Source of the DNA: Candidatus Tectimicrobiota bacterium
GTDB lineage: Bacteria; JACPSX01
Direction: 5' to 3'
NCBI GenBank assembly: GCA_016193065.1
Contig: JACPSX010000128.1
Coordinates: 1-5,270 of the forward strand
Length of the DNA: 5,270 nucleotides
The notes under the pieces were generated by a model. That model saw only the letters and a program-made list of their open reading frames with translations, did not search any database and had not been told where the DNA came from. The translations under genes and the position numbers were made by a program. Positions 1 through 5,270 of the stretch are shown here, one piece after another (positions within the stretch are counted from its first letter, which is position 1; every line of letters starts with the position of its first letter).

Positions 1-1
1 C

Positions 2-499
2 TTGGCCGCCTTGATGTCGGGCCAGGTCAAGGCCGTGCCGCTGCTCGATCCCGCCACCACCAAGGCGCGAGAGCAGGGACTGAACCCGCTGGTGGATCTG
101 GCTGCCGACAAGGTGCCCTGGGTCTTCGATTCCATCGTGGTGAGGCGCAACTATCAGGAGGCGCAGCGCGAAACCCTCACGCGGTTTCTCAAAGCCTACA
201 TTGAGGGTGCTTACCTGGCCCTGTCCGACGAGAAGCGCGCCAAGGAGCTGATCGCCCAGCAGTTCAGAACCAACGACGGCAAGGTCATCAGCGCCACCTA
301 CAACGACTTCAAGCGTCTTATGCCGCTGGATGCAGAGCCGTCCCGGGCGGGCGCCGAAAACGTGATCGAGCAGCTCCAAGCCATCGGCATCCAGGTGGGG
401 AGCAAGAACCTGGATGACTATCTCGATACCCGCATCATTCAGAACTTGAAAAGAGAGGGGTTCTTCACCGCGCTCAAGCAGCAATACGGCGTGCAGTAA
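2..499 (+). CDS. ABC transporter substrate-binding protein, NitT/TauT (NMT1/SsuA-like) type, C-terminal part
   Basis: This is the 3' half of a gene that begins before the window; the first visible codon is an internal Leu, not a start. The 165 visible residues look like the C-terminal lobe of a periplasmic solute-binding protein of the NitT/TauT/SsuA class, which usually runs to about 320-340 residues. Visible hallmarks are the segment MSGQVKAVPLLDP near residues 5-17, the stretch VPWVFDSIVVRR near 38-49 where the chain returns between lobes, and a helix-rich tail (LTRFLKAYIEGAYLAL, then ENVIEQLQAIGI) ending in KQQYGVQ. Such proteins deliver sulfonates, nitrate, pyrimidines, aromatic acids or similar small solutes to an ABC permease. 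The signal peptide and the rest of the transporter would lie upstream. The ligand cannot be inferred. The gene converges on the ferredoxin gene, 44 bases away. Confidence 0.82.
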   Translation: MAALMSGQVKAVPLLDPATTKAREQGLNPLVDLAADKVPWVFDSIVVRRNYQEAQRETLTRFLKAYIEGAYLALSDEKRAKELIAQQFRTNDGKVISATYNDFKRLMPLDAEPSRAGAENVIEQLQAIGIQVGSKNLDDYLDTRIIQNLKREGFFTALKQQYGVQ

Positions 500-532
500 T
501 CACGGGCGCAGGCGGGCTGTAGGGAAACTGAC

Positions 533-559
533 CGGCGCCGACTTCAGTCCAGGGCGCCG
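533..559. repeat. GC-rich inverted repeat between convergent genes
   Basis: CGGCGCC at 533-539 is the exact reverse complement of GGCGCCG at 553-559, giving a 7-bp GC-only stem with a 13-base loop. The loop holds a second small dyad (GACT-TC-AGTC, 540-549) and the ferredoxin stop codon (544-546). It lies at the 3' ends of two convergent genes and could act as an RNA end or barrier structure for both transcripts. No T-run follows on either strand, so it is not a classical intrinsic terminator. Confidence 0.35.
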
Positions 560-846
560 ATGTCTTCCATCTCCACTGGGTAGAAGCGGGGAGCCGGCTG
601 GGACTGGGGGTAAGTCTTGAAGAACTCACGGGCCTTTTGCGCGTAATGGCTCCACTCGGCGGGGACTTTATCCTCGGGGTAGATCCCGCCCATTAGGCAA
701 GCTTCGCGGCACAAATCGCGGTCCGTGCAGTCCTCCGGATGGATGTAGCATTGGCCTTGCCCCCGGTAAATGCAGGTCTCCGGGCAGACCTCCACGCAAC
801 TGCCGTCCAGGATTCCCTCACAAGGCTCACAGATGACGTAGGCCAT
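544..846 (-). CDS. Seven-iron-type ferredoxin with an altered [4Fe-4S] ligand set
   Basis: This is a 100-residue cytoplasmic electron carrier. The N-terminus (MAYVICEPC) and the layout, an N-terminal cysteine group, a YIHPEDC segment, a second cysteine group, then an IYPEDKVP segment and an acidic helical tail, match Thermus and Azotobacter FdI-type ferredoxins holding one [3Fe-4S] and one [4Fe-4S] cluster. Aligned with Azotobacter FdI (numbering plus one for Met), the 3Fe ligands C9, C17 and C50 are present. Of the 4Fe ligands, C21, C40 and C46 are present but position 43 is Arg (codon CGC) where the family has Cys. The usual Cys-Pro after the last cysteine is Cys-Leu (C50-L51). C6 and C25 are present, and C33 replaces the Phe seen in the Thermus protein. 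The start at 846 is backed by an AGGAGG six bases upstream. The gene is transcribed away from hyuBA. The partner enzyme is unknown, and cluster content may not be the standard 3Fe/4Fe. Confidence 0.9.
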   Translation of the reverse strand: MAYVICEPCEGILDGSCVEVCPETCIYRGQGQCYIHPEDCTDRDLCREACLMGGIYPEDKVPAEWSHYAQKAREFFKTYPQSQPAPRFYPVEMEDIGALD

Positions 847-852
847 TTTCTA

Positions 853-858
853 CCTCCT
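853..858 (-). promoter_or_regulatory. Ribosome binding site of the ferredoxin gene
   Basis: The minus strand reads AGGAGG, then six bases, then ATG at 846. This is a full-strength Shine-Dalgarno match at ideal spacing. It fixes the ferredoxin start and suggests efficient translation. Confidence 0.85.
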
Positions 859-874
859 GAGTATGCCGGATAAC

Positions 875-902
875 CCCCTTTTCCAATATGACAAGGAAGG
901 GG
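875..902. repeat. Interrupted inverted repeat in the divergent intergenic region
   Basis: CCCCTT at 875-880 is the reverse complement of AAGGGG at 897-902, with 16 bases between. An alternative fold pairs TTCC (881-884) with GGAA (895-898) as well and bulges two T residues. It sits 29 bases ahead of the ferredoxin start and about 90 bases ahead of the proposed hyuB promoter, where an operator shared by the divergent units could lie. The arms are short, so chance is not excluded. Confidence 0.25.
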
Positions 903-990
903 CGCGAAAATCAAGGGAATAATTTCACAAAGCGGAAGAAGATGCAGATCAAGGAGAAAGGGTGCAATAGGAGTCAGATGAAAGAGTGGA

Positions 991-1019
991 TTGTTCCTCG
1001 TGCTGTGAAGCAGTATAAT
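991..1019 (+). promoter_or_regulatory. Probable sigma-70 type promoter for hyuBA
   Basis: TATAAT at 1014-1019 matches the -10 consensus at all six positions. Exactly 17 bases upstream, TTGTTC (991-996) matches the -35 consensus TTGACA at three of six. Transcription would begin near 1026, giving a leader of roughly 80 bases before TTG 1107. The promoter lies inside the upstream extension of the hyuB reading frame, which argues that the extension is not translated from this transcript. There is no extended -10 TG. In GC-rich DNA a perfect TATAAT is less likely by chance, but the weak -35 leaves doubt. Confidence 0.45.
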
Positions 1020-1032
1020 CCGGCCACGCTTG

Positions 1033-1079
1033 AGCGGGACCCCAGCACAGGTTGTTTCAGGAGACCGCAAGTTTCCGCT
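1033..1079 (+). other. Possible structured 5' leader of hyuBA
   Basis: Within the predicted leader, GGAGAC (1060-1065) can pair with GTTTCC (1071-1076) around a CGCAA loop, with one G-U pair. AGCGG (1033-1037) can instead pair with CCGCT (1075-1079). The two pairings compete for bases 1075-1076. I do not recognise a known riboswitch consensus, and pairings of this size can arise by chance. Confidence 0.15.
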
Positions 1080-1092
1080 GCCTCCACCTCGC

Positions 1093-1097
1093 AGGAG
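1093..1097 (+). promoter_or_regulatory. Ribosome binding site deciding the hyuB start
   Basis: AGGAG at 1093-1097 is followed by nine A-rich bases and then TTG at 1107, the codon immediately before the conserved N-terminus of the HyuB family. A competing site, AGGAG at 969-973, precedes ATG 978 by only four bases and would add a 43-residue extension that I do not recognise. Confidence 0.55.
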
Positions 1098-1106
1098 AAA
1101 AAAGAA

Positions 1107-2840
1107 TTGAACGCCATCGACCTGGAAGTGATTTACCAATCGACGCTGCAAATTGCCCGGGAGCTGACACTGAACATGCTGCGCACGGGCTACTCGACCA
1201 TCATCAAAGAAAGCCAGGATTTCACCTTTGCTATCTTCGATGCGCGCGGGCGCATGGTGGCCCAGGGGATCCCCCAGCCGCTGCACATCGGCCCTCTGGC
1301 AGCCCAGATCCAGGAAATCCGCCGGGTTTACCGGGGGAAGATCGAGCCCGGGGATGCGTTTATTGTGAATCATCCGTACCGGGCCTGTCAGAATCATGCC
1401 ACGGACATTACGATCATCTCCCCCATGTTTGTCGGAGAACGACTCACGGGGTTCATCGGCAACATCGCTCACAAACCCGATCTGGGGGGAAAGGTCCCCG
1501 GCACGAACAGCGGCGATGCGACGGACCTCTTCCAGGAAGGCCTTCTGATCCCGCCCTTAAAGCTTCTGCGCCGGGGCGAACTCAACAGTGATCTCTACGA
1601 GATGATTTGCGCCAATACCCGCACGCCGGAGGTCACCTGGGGAGACATCAACGCCCAGGCCAACACGAACGTCTACGGCCTGGAGAGATTCACCGAGCTC
1701 TTCGGGAAGTATGGGGTGGACAAGGTTCTGTCCTGCTGGGAGCGCTGGATGGAGATCTGTGAGACCGAGCTGCGCAAGGAAATTGCCAAGGTGCCTGCGG
1801 GGCTCTACGGCCCCGAGTCCGATTATCTCGACGACGATGGGGTGGATCTGGATCGACCCTACCGGATTACGGCTTCCCTCGAGGTTAAAGGGGACAGGCT
1901 ACATTTCATCCTGGACAGCGACCCGCAGGCGCGCGGGCCCATCAACCTGCGCCCCTGCGTTTCCCGCAACTTCATCGAGTGCTGCGTCAAGATGGTCTTT
2001 GCTCCCCAGCTCCCGGTCAACGACGGGTTGTCGCGCCCGGTCCGCATTTCCTATCCGCCGGAGGGTTCCCTTCTCAACCCCCGCTACCCGGCCCCGGTGA
2101 ACATGTACGTGCGCCCGAGCCAGATCACCACCTCGGTGATCGTCCGGGTGCTGGCCCATGCGCTGCCCGGCCGCGTCCCGGCGCCGGGCAGCGCCGCCGG
2201 CGGCTCCCTCAGCACCGCGGGATATCACCCGAGGTGGGGGCGCTGGTACTCCCAGTACGAGATTTTCTCTGGCGGCTCCGGAGCGCGGCCCCACGGCGAC
2301 GGGGTGAGCGCCATGGACGAGCTGGTGGTCAACGTCATGAACACCCCCGTGGAGGCCGTCGAGAGCGAGTTCCCGGTGCGGGTCGAATCCTACGAGCTGG
2401 TGCCCGACTCGGCGGGCCCCGGCACGTTCCGCGGCGGGCTGGGCACCCGCCGGCAGTGGAGGATTCTGGCCGAGGAGTCCGTCATCAATCTGCGCACGGA
2501 TCGCTTCAAGTTCTCCTCTCCCGGAGTGTTTGGCGCCAAGCCTGCTCGGCCCTCCCAGGCCTGCTTGAATCCAGGAACGCCGCAGGAGCGACCGTTGACC
2601 TCGAAGGTCGCGAACCTGCGCCTCAAGAAAGGGGACCTGCTGTCCTGGGAGCTGGCCGGCGGCGGAGGCTGGGGGGATCCCTTACAGCGGGACCCCGAGC
2701 GGGTCCGCCAGGATGTCCTCTGTGGATATGTCTCCTTGGAAGTGGCCAGGACGGACTACGGGGTGGTGCTGAACCCTGAGGATCTGAGCATTGATCGGGA
2801 AGCCACAGCCCGCTTGCGTGCGGAGGGCGCCCGGTCATGA
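1107..2840 (+). CDS. hyuB: Hydantoinase B/oxoprolinase (HyuB) family subunit
   Basis: With HyuA this forms the ATP-dependent complex of the hydantoinase/5-oxoprolinase/acetone carboxylase superfamily, acting on cyclic amides, hydantoins or ketones in the cytoplasm. From TTG 1107 the product has 577 residues, typical for HyuB, and begins at the family N-terminus (LNAIDLEVIYQSTLQIA). Conserved blocks in order are KESQDFTFAIFD...GRMVAQ (~34-53), NHPY...HATDIT (~88-102, retaining the H-x-x-D pair), HKPDLGG (~122-128), QEGLLIPP (~143-150), GDINAQ (~179), DPQARGPIN (~272-280), PEGSLLNP (~318-325), GGSGAR...DG (~389-399), NTPVEAVE (~412-419), DSAGPGTFRGGLG (~434-446) and GGGGWGDP (~518-525). The frame is open back to ATG 888, but 888-977 encodes Lys/Arg-rich low-complexity sequence and a likely promoter lies at 991-1019. 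ATG 978 is the main alternative start. Its stop overlaps the hyuA start by four bases. Several normally conserved residues differ, so the substrate is unknown. Confidence 0.93.
   Translation: MNAIDLEVIYQSTLQIARELTLNMLRTGYSTIIKESQDFTFAIFDARGRMVAQGIPQPLHIGPLAAQIQEIRRVYRGKIEPGDAFIVNHPYRACQNHATDITIISPMFVGERLTGFIGNIAHKPDLGGKVPGTNSGDATDLFQEGLLIPPLKLLRRGELNSDLYEMICANTRTPEVTWGDINAQANTNVYGLERFTELFGKYGVDKVLSCWERWMEICETELRKEIAKVPAGLYGPESDYLDDDGVDLDRPYRITASLEVKGDRLHFILDSDPQARGPINLRPCVSRNFIECCVKMVFAPQLPVNDGLSRPVRISYPPEGSLLNPRYPAPVNMYVRPSQITTSVIVRVLAHALPGRVPAPGSAAGGSLSTAGYHPRWGRWYSQYEIFSGGSGARPHGDGVSAMDELVVNVMNTPVEAVESEFPVRVESYELVPDSAGPGTFRGGLGTRRQWRILAEESVINLRTDRFKFSSPGVFGAKPARPSQACLNPGTPQERPLTSKVANLRLKKGDLLSWELAGGGGWGDPLQRDPERVRQDVLCGYVSLEVARTDYGVVLNPEDLSIDREATARLRAEGARS
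2822..2826 (+). promoter_or_regulatory. Ribosome binding site of hyuA inside the hyuB end
   Basis: GGAGG at 2822-2826 lies ten bases before ATG 2837, within the last codons of hyuB. Together with the ATGA stop/start overlap it indicates translational coupling, suited to producing two subunits in matched amounts. Confidence 0.6.
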
Positions 2841-4888
2841 GGCTGCGCATCGGGATTGATGTGGGCGGGACGTTTACGGACCTGACCGCCTTCGATGAGG
2901 ACCAGGGGGAAGTTGTCGTGATCCGGAAGTACCTCTCCAACCCAGCGCAGCTCATGGCGGTCATGGAAAAGATCACCCAGGAACTGGCGCAGGAGTTTGG
3001 AGAGAACTCGGTCTCCCTGATTCTGCACGGCTCCACAGCGGCCCTCAATACGCTGCTGGAGGAGAAGGGAGTGAAGGTCGGACTGCTGACGACCCGGGGG
3101 TTTCGGGATGTCTACGAGATCGGACGCCAGTGGCGCGGAGAGGAAGTGTTTAACTTCTTTGCCCCGGCTCCCAAGATGCTCCTGACCCGGGATCGGATCT
3201 GCGAAATCCGGGAGCGCTTGGATTACCAGGGCGAGGTTCTGGAGCCTCTGGTCCCTGAAGACGTCGTCCAGGCCGTCCGCAAGCTCCTGGCAGACAGCGT
3301 CCAGTCCATTGCGGTTTCTTTTCTCTTCTCCTACGCGAACCCTGCCCACGAAAACGCCGCCGCCCGGATCATCCGGGAGATTGCCCCGGATCTGTATCTC
3401 TCTTTTTCCAGCGAGGTAAACCCGGAGTGGCGGGAGTACGAGCGCACGGCTTCGACCGTGGCGAACGCATATATCGGACCTCCGGTGTCCCGCTACCTCC
3501 ACGATCTCGAAAATCTTTCCGCCGGGAGCTTCCCGCAGGCTCGGGTCCTCATGATGAAGTCCAACGGCGGGGCGGCCAGCGCTGCGATGCTTTCCCAGAC
3601 CCCGATCCAGACCATCATGTCGGGACCCGTTGCCGGCGTCATCGGCAGCCGCTACCTGGGGGACGTGAAGGGGATCGAGAAACTGATCTCCTTGGACACG
3701 GGGGGAACGAGCTGCGACATGGCGGTGATTCCCGGCCGACCCCTGTTTAAATCAGAAGTGTCCGTGGGGCGGCACCCGTTGCGAACCCATACGGTCGACA
3801 TCGAGACCATCGGGGCCGGCGGCGGCAGCATCGCCTCCATTCAACTCGGGGGAGTCCTCAAGGTAGGACCCCAGAGTGCGGGGGCGGATCCAGGTCCGGC
3901 TTGCTATGATCTGGGCGGCACCGACGCCACTCTCACGGACGCTCTGGTCGTGCTGGGCCATCTGAACCCATATGCGCTCCTGGAGGGTGCCATGCCGATC
4001 TCCAGCGAGAAGGCCCTGGAGGCCGTGACCCGGCGGGTGGCCGACCCCCTGGGGATGTCTCCCGTGGAGGCTGCCTGGGGGATCTTGACGGTGCTGTCCA
4101 CAAACGTAATGGCTGCCATGCGCACGATCACCATCGAGCGAGGCTATGATCCTCGCGAGTTCACCCTGATCCCGTTTGGCGGGATGGGGCCCACGATTGC
4201 CGGAAAAATCGCCCCCGAGCTCGGCCTCGGCCGCATCCTGATTCCCCGCGACCCGGGGACCTTCAGCGCTTACGGCATGCTGGTCACCGATGTACAGCAG
4301 GAGCGCAGCTTCACCCGCATCACCCTTCTGGGCCAGGCCAGCCCCGCGGATCTGGAAGCCATCTACCGGAGAATGGAAGAGGCGGCCATGGCGGATCTGT
4401 TGCGCGAAAAAATTCCTCGGGAACGCCTGCAGGCTCTGCGCTACGCCGACATGCGCTACTGCGGCCAGTCCTACGAGGTGAGCGTTCCGGTCTCCAGCCT
4501 GCGAGGGCCGGAAGACTTGGCGGAATTGGCTCGCCGTTTTCACGAAGCCCACCACAGGCGCTACGGGCACATGGCCGGGGGAGAGCCGATAGAAATCGTG
4601 AACTTCAAAGTCACCGGCATCGGGGTCATTCCCAAGCCCGCCATGAAGACGTTTGCGCTCAGCTCCGGGAGGCTTCCCTCCCCGGAAGAGGTCAGGCAGG
4701 TTTATTTCGATTCCAGAAATTCGCTCCCGGTCCCTGTGTTTCGCCGCAGTCTCCTGGAACCTGGAGCGAGAATCGAGGGGCCGGCGGTTATCGAGGAGAA
4801 GACCTCAACGACGGTTCTCTACCCGGGCCAGAGCGCCCGCCTGGACGAATATCTCAATATAGAGGTGGATCTGGAAAAATCGCAGTAG
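2837..4888 (+). CDS. hyuA: Hydantoinase/oxoprolinase A (HyuA) family ATP-binding subunit
   Basis: This is the ATP-using partner of HyuB; in the family it activates the substrate by phosphorylation. At 683 residues it has the usual length. The actin/ASKHA-like nucleotide fold shows IDVGGTFTD (7-15, phosphate 1), HGSTAALNTLLEEKG (64-78), YERTASTVANAYI (201-213), MSGPVAG (261-267), LDTGGTSCDMA (286-296, phosphate 2), IGAGGGSIA (325-333, nucleotide pocket) and VGPQSAGADPGPACY (343-357). The C-terminal part has PFGGMGPTIAG (446-456), PGTFSAYGM (473-481), RYCGQSYEV (540-548) and a closing GPAVIEEKTSTTV block (648-660). The family's GPLHA motif is GPTIA here, lacking the usual His. ATG 2837 overlaps the hyuB TGA and is the only sensible start. 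No acetone-carboxylase-like small subunit follows. The reaction could be hydantoin or oxoproline-like lactam opening, or ketone carboxylation; sequence alone does not decide. Confidence 0.95.
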   Translation: MRLRIGIDVGGTFTDLTAFDEDQGEVVVIRKYLSNPAQLMAVMEKITQELAQEFGENSVSLILHGSTAALNTLLEEKGVKVGLLTTRGFRDVYEIGRQWRGEEVFNFFAPAPKMLLTRDRICEIRERLDYQGEVLEPLVPEDVVQAVRKLLADSVQSIAVSFLFSYANPAHENAAARIIREIAPDLYLSFSSEVNPEWREYERTASTVANAYIGPPVSRYLHDLENLSAGSFPQARVLMMKSNGGAASAAMLSQTPIQTIMSGPVAGVIGSRYLGDVKGIEKLISLDTGGTSCDMAVIPGRPLFKSEVSVGRHPLRTHTVDIETIGAGGGSIASIQLGGVLKVGPQSAGADPGPACYDLGGTDATLTDALVVLGHLNPYALLEGAMPISSEKALEAVTRRVADPLGMSPVEAAWGILTVLSTNVMAAMRTITIERGYDPREFTLIPFGGMGPTIAGKIAPELGLGRILIPRDPGTFSAYGMLVTDVQQERSFTRITLLGQASPADLEAIYRRMEEAAMADLLREKIPRERLQALRYADMRYCGQSYEVSVPVSSLRGPEDLAELARRFHEAHHRRYGHMAGGEPIEIVNFKVTGIGVIPKPAMKTFALSSGRLPSPEEVRQVYFDSRNSLPVPVFRRSLLEPGARIEGPAVIEEKTSTTVLYPGQSARLDEYLNIEVDLEKSQ

Positions 4889-4903
4889 GGGAGTTGGACT
4901 CCG

Positions 4904-4924
4904 CAGATCCGTATTCCGGATTTG
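4904..4924 (+). repeat. Hairpin just after hyuA
   Basis: CAGATCCG (4904-4911) can pair with CGGATTTG (4917-4924), an 8-bp stem with one G-U pair and a five-base loop, starting 16 bases after the hyuA stop. No T-run follows, so it is better viewed as a 3'-end stabilising or weak termination structure than as an intrinsic terminator. Confidence 0.3.
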
Positions 4925-4936
4925 TTCCGAAGGGTA

Positions 4937-4968
4937 AGAGCTGAGGGGGATTGATTTGATTCAGCTTT
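4937..4968 (+). repeat. Second imperfect hairpin in the hyuA-downstream gap
   Basis: AGCTGA (4939-4944) is the reverse complement of TCAGCT (4961-4966). With flanking A-T and G-U pairs the stem reaches about nine pairs (4937-4945 with 4960-4968) around a 14-base loop. Only three T residues follow. It could attenuate read-through from hyuBA into the next gene, or be coincidental. Confidence 0.25.
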
Positions 4969-4980
4969 GCGCCGCAGGGC

Positions 4981-4987
4981 AGGAAGG
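4981..4987 (+). promoter_or_regulatory. Ribosome binding site of the membrane sensor gene
   Basis: AGGAAGG at 4981-4987 is followed by five T residues and ATG 4993. The purine-rich match and spacing support this start. I found no convincing -10/-35 pair in the 104-base gap, so the gene may be read from hyuBA or from a weak or alternative promoter. Confidence 0.6.
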
Positions 4988-4992
4988 TTTTT

Positions 4993-5270
4993 ATGTTGGC
5001 ACTCAACGTGGACTTGTATCTGAGAAGGCGACCGAAGTCCTTCTTGATGGCGCTGGGATTCATCCTCCTCGGGTTGATCGGCGAGATGGACTACTGGACG
5101 GGCCGGGAAATCTCGCTTTCCATTTTTTATCTGGTGCCGATTTTTCTGGTCACCTGGTACGTGGACCGGCGGTCCGGCGCCCTCATCTCCGTCGCCGGCG
5201 CCCTGGTGTGGTATATCGTGGACTGGATGGGGGCAATCAAATACTCGCAGTCCAGCTATCCCTACTGGAA
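4993..5270 (+). CDS. Multi-pass membrane protein, N-terminal part; likely sensor region of a histidine kinase or diguanylate cyclase
   Basis: An open frame of 92 codons runs off the window end. It begins MLALNVDLYLRRRPKSF, a short basic cytoplasmic-like start, followed by hydrophobic segments at about residues 17-30, 40-57 and 62-80. The segments EISLSIFYLVPIFLVTWYVD and SGALISVAGALVWYIVDW, followed by YSQSSYPYW, resemble the membrane input region found at the N-terminus of many bacterial sensor histidine kinases and GGDEF diguanylate cyclases. The output domain that would decide the function lies outside the window. It follows hyuA in the same direction after 104 bases containing two hairpins, so co-transcription is possible but unproven. 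Confidence 0.75.
   Translation, partial: MLALNVDLYLRRRPKSFLMALGFILLGLIGEMDYWTGREISLSIFYLVPIFLVTWYVDRRSGALISVAGALVWYIVDWMGAIKYSQSSYPYW

Noticed and set aside
867-894. Possible minus-strand ferredoxin promoter, TTGTCA with TATCCG at 16-base spacing
   Set aside because: The -35 is good, but the -10 matches only three of six positions. Other combinations are equally weak, so no specific site is claimed.
888-977. Separate small Lys/Arg-rich peptide gene ahead of hyuB
   Set aside because: There is no stop before hyuB in this frame, no good ribosome binding site ahead of 888, and the purine-rich composition looks like intergenic DNA.
693-1472. Long minus-strand open frame opposite the ferredoxin and the hyuB start
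   Set aside because: It overlaps the well-supported ferredoxin and HyuB genes in other frames, its product is unlike any family I recognise, and the length is explained by high GC content.
1979-2779. 266-codon plus-strand frame overlapping hyuB
   Set aside because: Its Arg/Gly/Pro/Ala-rich composition is typical of an out-of-frame reading of GC-rich coding DNA, and HyuB motifs run throughout the correct frame.
3752-4570. 272-codon minus-strand open frame inside hyuA
   Set aside because: It is the antisense shadow of the conserved HyuA coding sequence, with no ribosome binding site or recognisable domain.
4904-4968. Intrinsic terminator after hyuA
   Set aside because: Both hairpins lack a following T-run, so they are listed only as inverted repeats.
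4854-5063. 69-codon minus-strand frame over the hyuA-sensor gap
   Set aside because: It overlaps the ends of two better supported genes, has no clear ribosome binding site and shows no recognisable feature.

Overview
The window is a GC-rich bacterial chromosome segment with five genes, two of them cut by the window ends. No rRNA, tRNA, CRISPR array, insertion sequence or phage gene is visible. High GC, strong Shine-Dalgarno sites, a Thermus-type seven-iron ferredoxin, a NitT/TauT-type substrate-binding protein and a HyuA/HyuB pair suggest a metabolically versatile soil or sediment bacterium, for example from the Desulfobacterota, NC10, Rokubacteria or proteobacterial range. The sequence does not fix the phylum.

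Layout: (1) bases 2-499, plus strand: C-terminal half of a periplasmic substrate-binding protein of an ABC importer. (2) 544-846, minus strand: a 100-residue ferredoxin, convergent with gene 1 across a 44-base gap. (3) 847-1106: a divergent intergenic region with an interrupted inverted repeat, a perfect -10 hexamer with a weak -35, a short structured leader and a ribosome binding site. (4) 1107-2840, plus strand: HyuB-type subunit, probably starting at TTG 1107 although the frame stays open back to ATG 888. (5) 2837-4888, plus strand: HyuA-type subunit, overlapping hyuB by four bases (ATGA). (6) 4889-4992: a short gap with two imperfect hairpins. (7) 4993-5270, plus strand: start of a membrane protein resembling the N-terminal sensor region of histidine kinases or diguanylate cyclases, running off the window.

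How they may work together: HyuA and HyuB form the ATP-dependent amide-hydrolase or carboxylase complex of the hydantoinase/oxoprolinase/acetone carboxylase superfamily, and the ATGA overlap points to translational coupling. The substrate cannot be read from sequence. The importer gene next door could supply a small organic solute, but it is separated by the opposed ferredoxin gene, so the link is only contextual. No small third subunit of acetone carboxylase type follows hyuA.

The most unusual points are a ferredoxin that has lost a canonical [4Fe-4S] cysteine (Arg43) and gained another nearby (Cys33), and HyuA and HyuB proteins that depart from family consensus at several normally strong motifs. 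I see no clearly new multi-gene system here.
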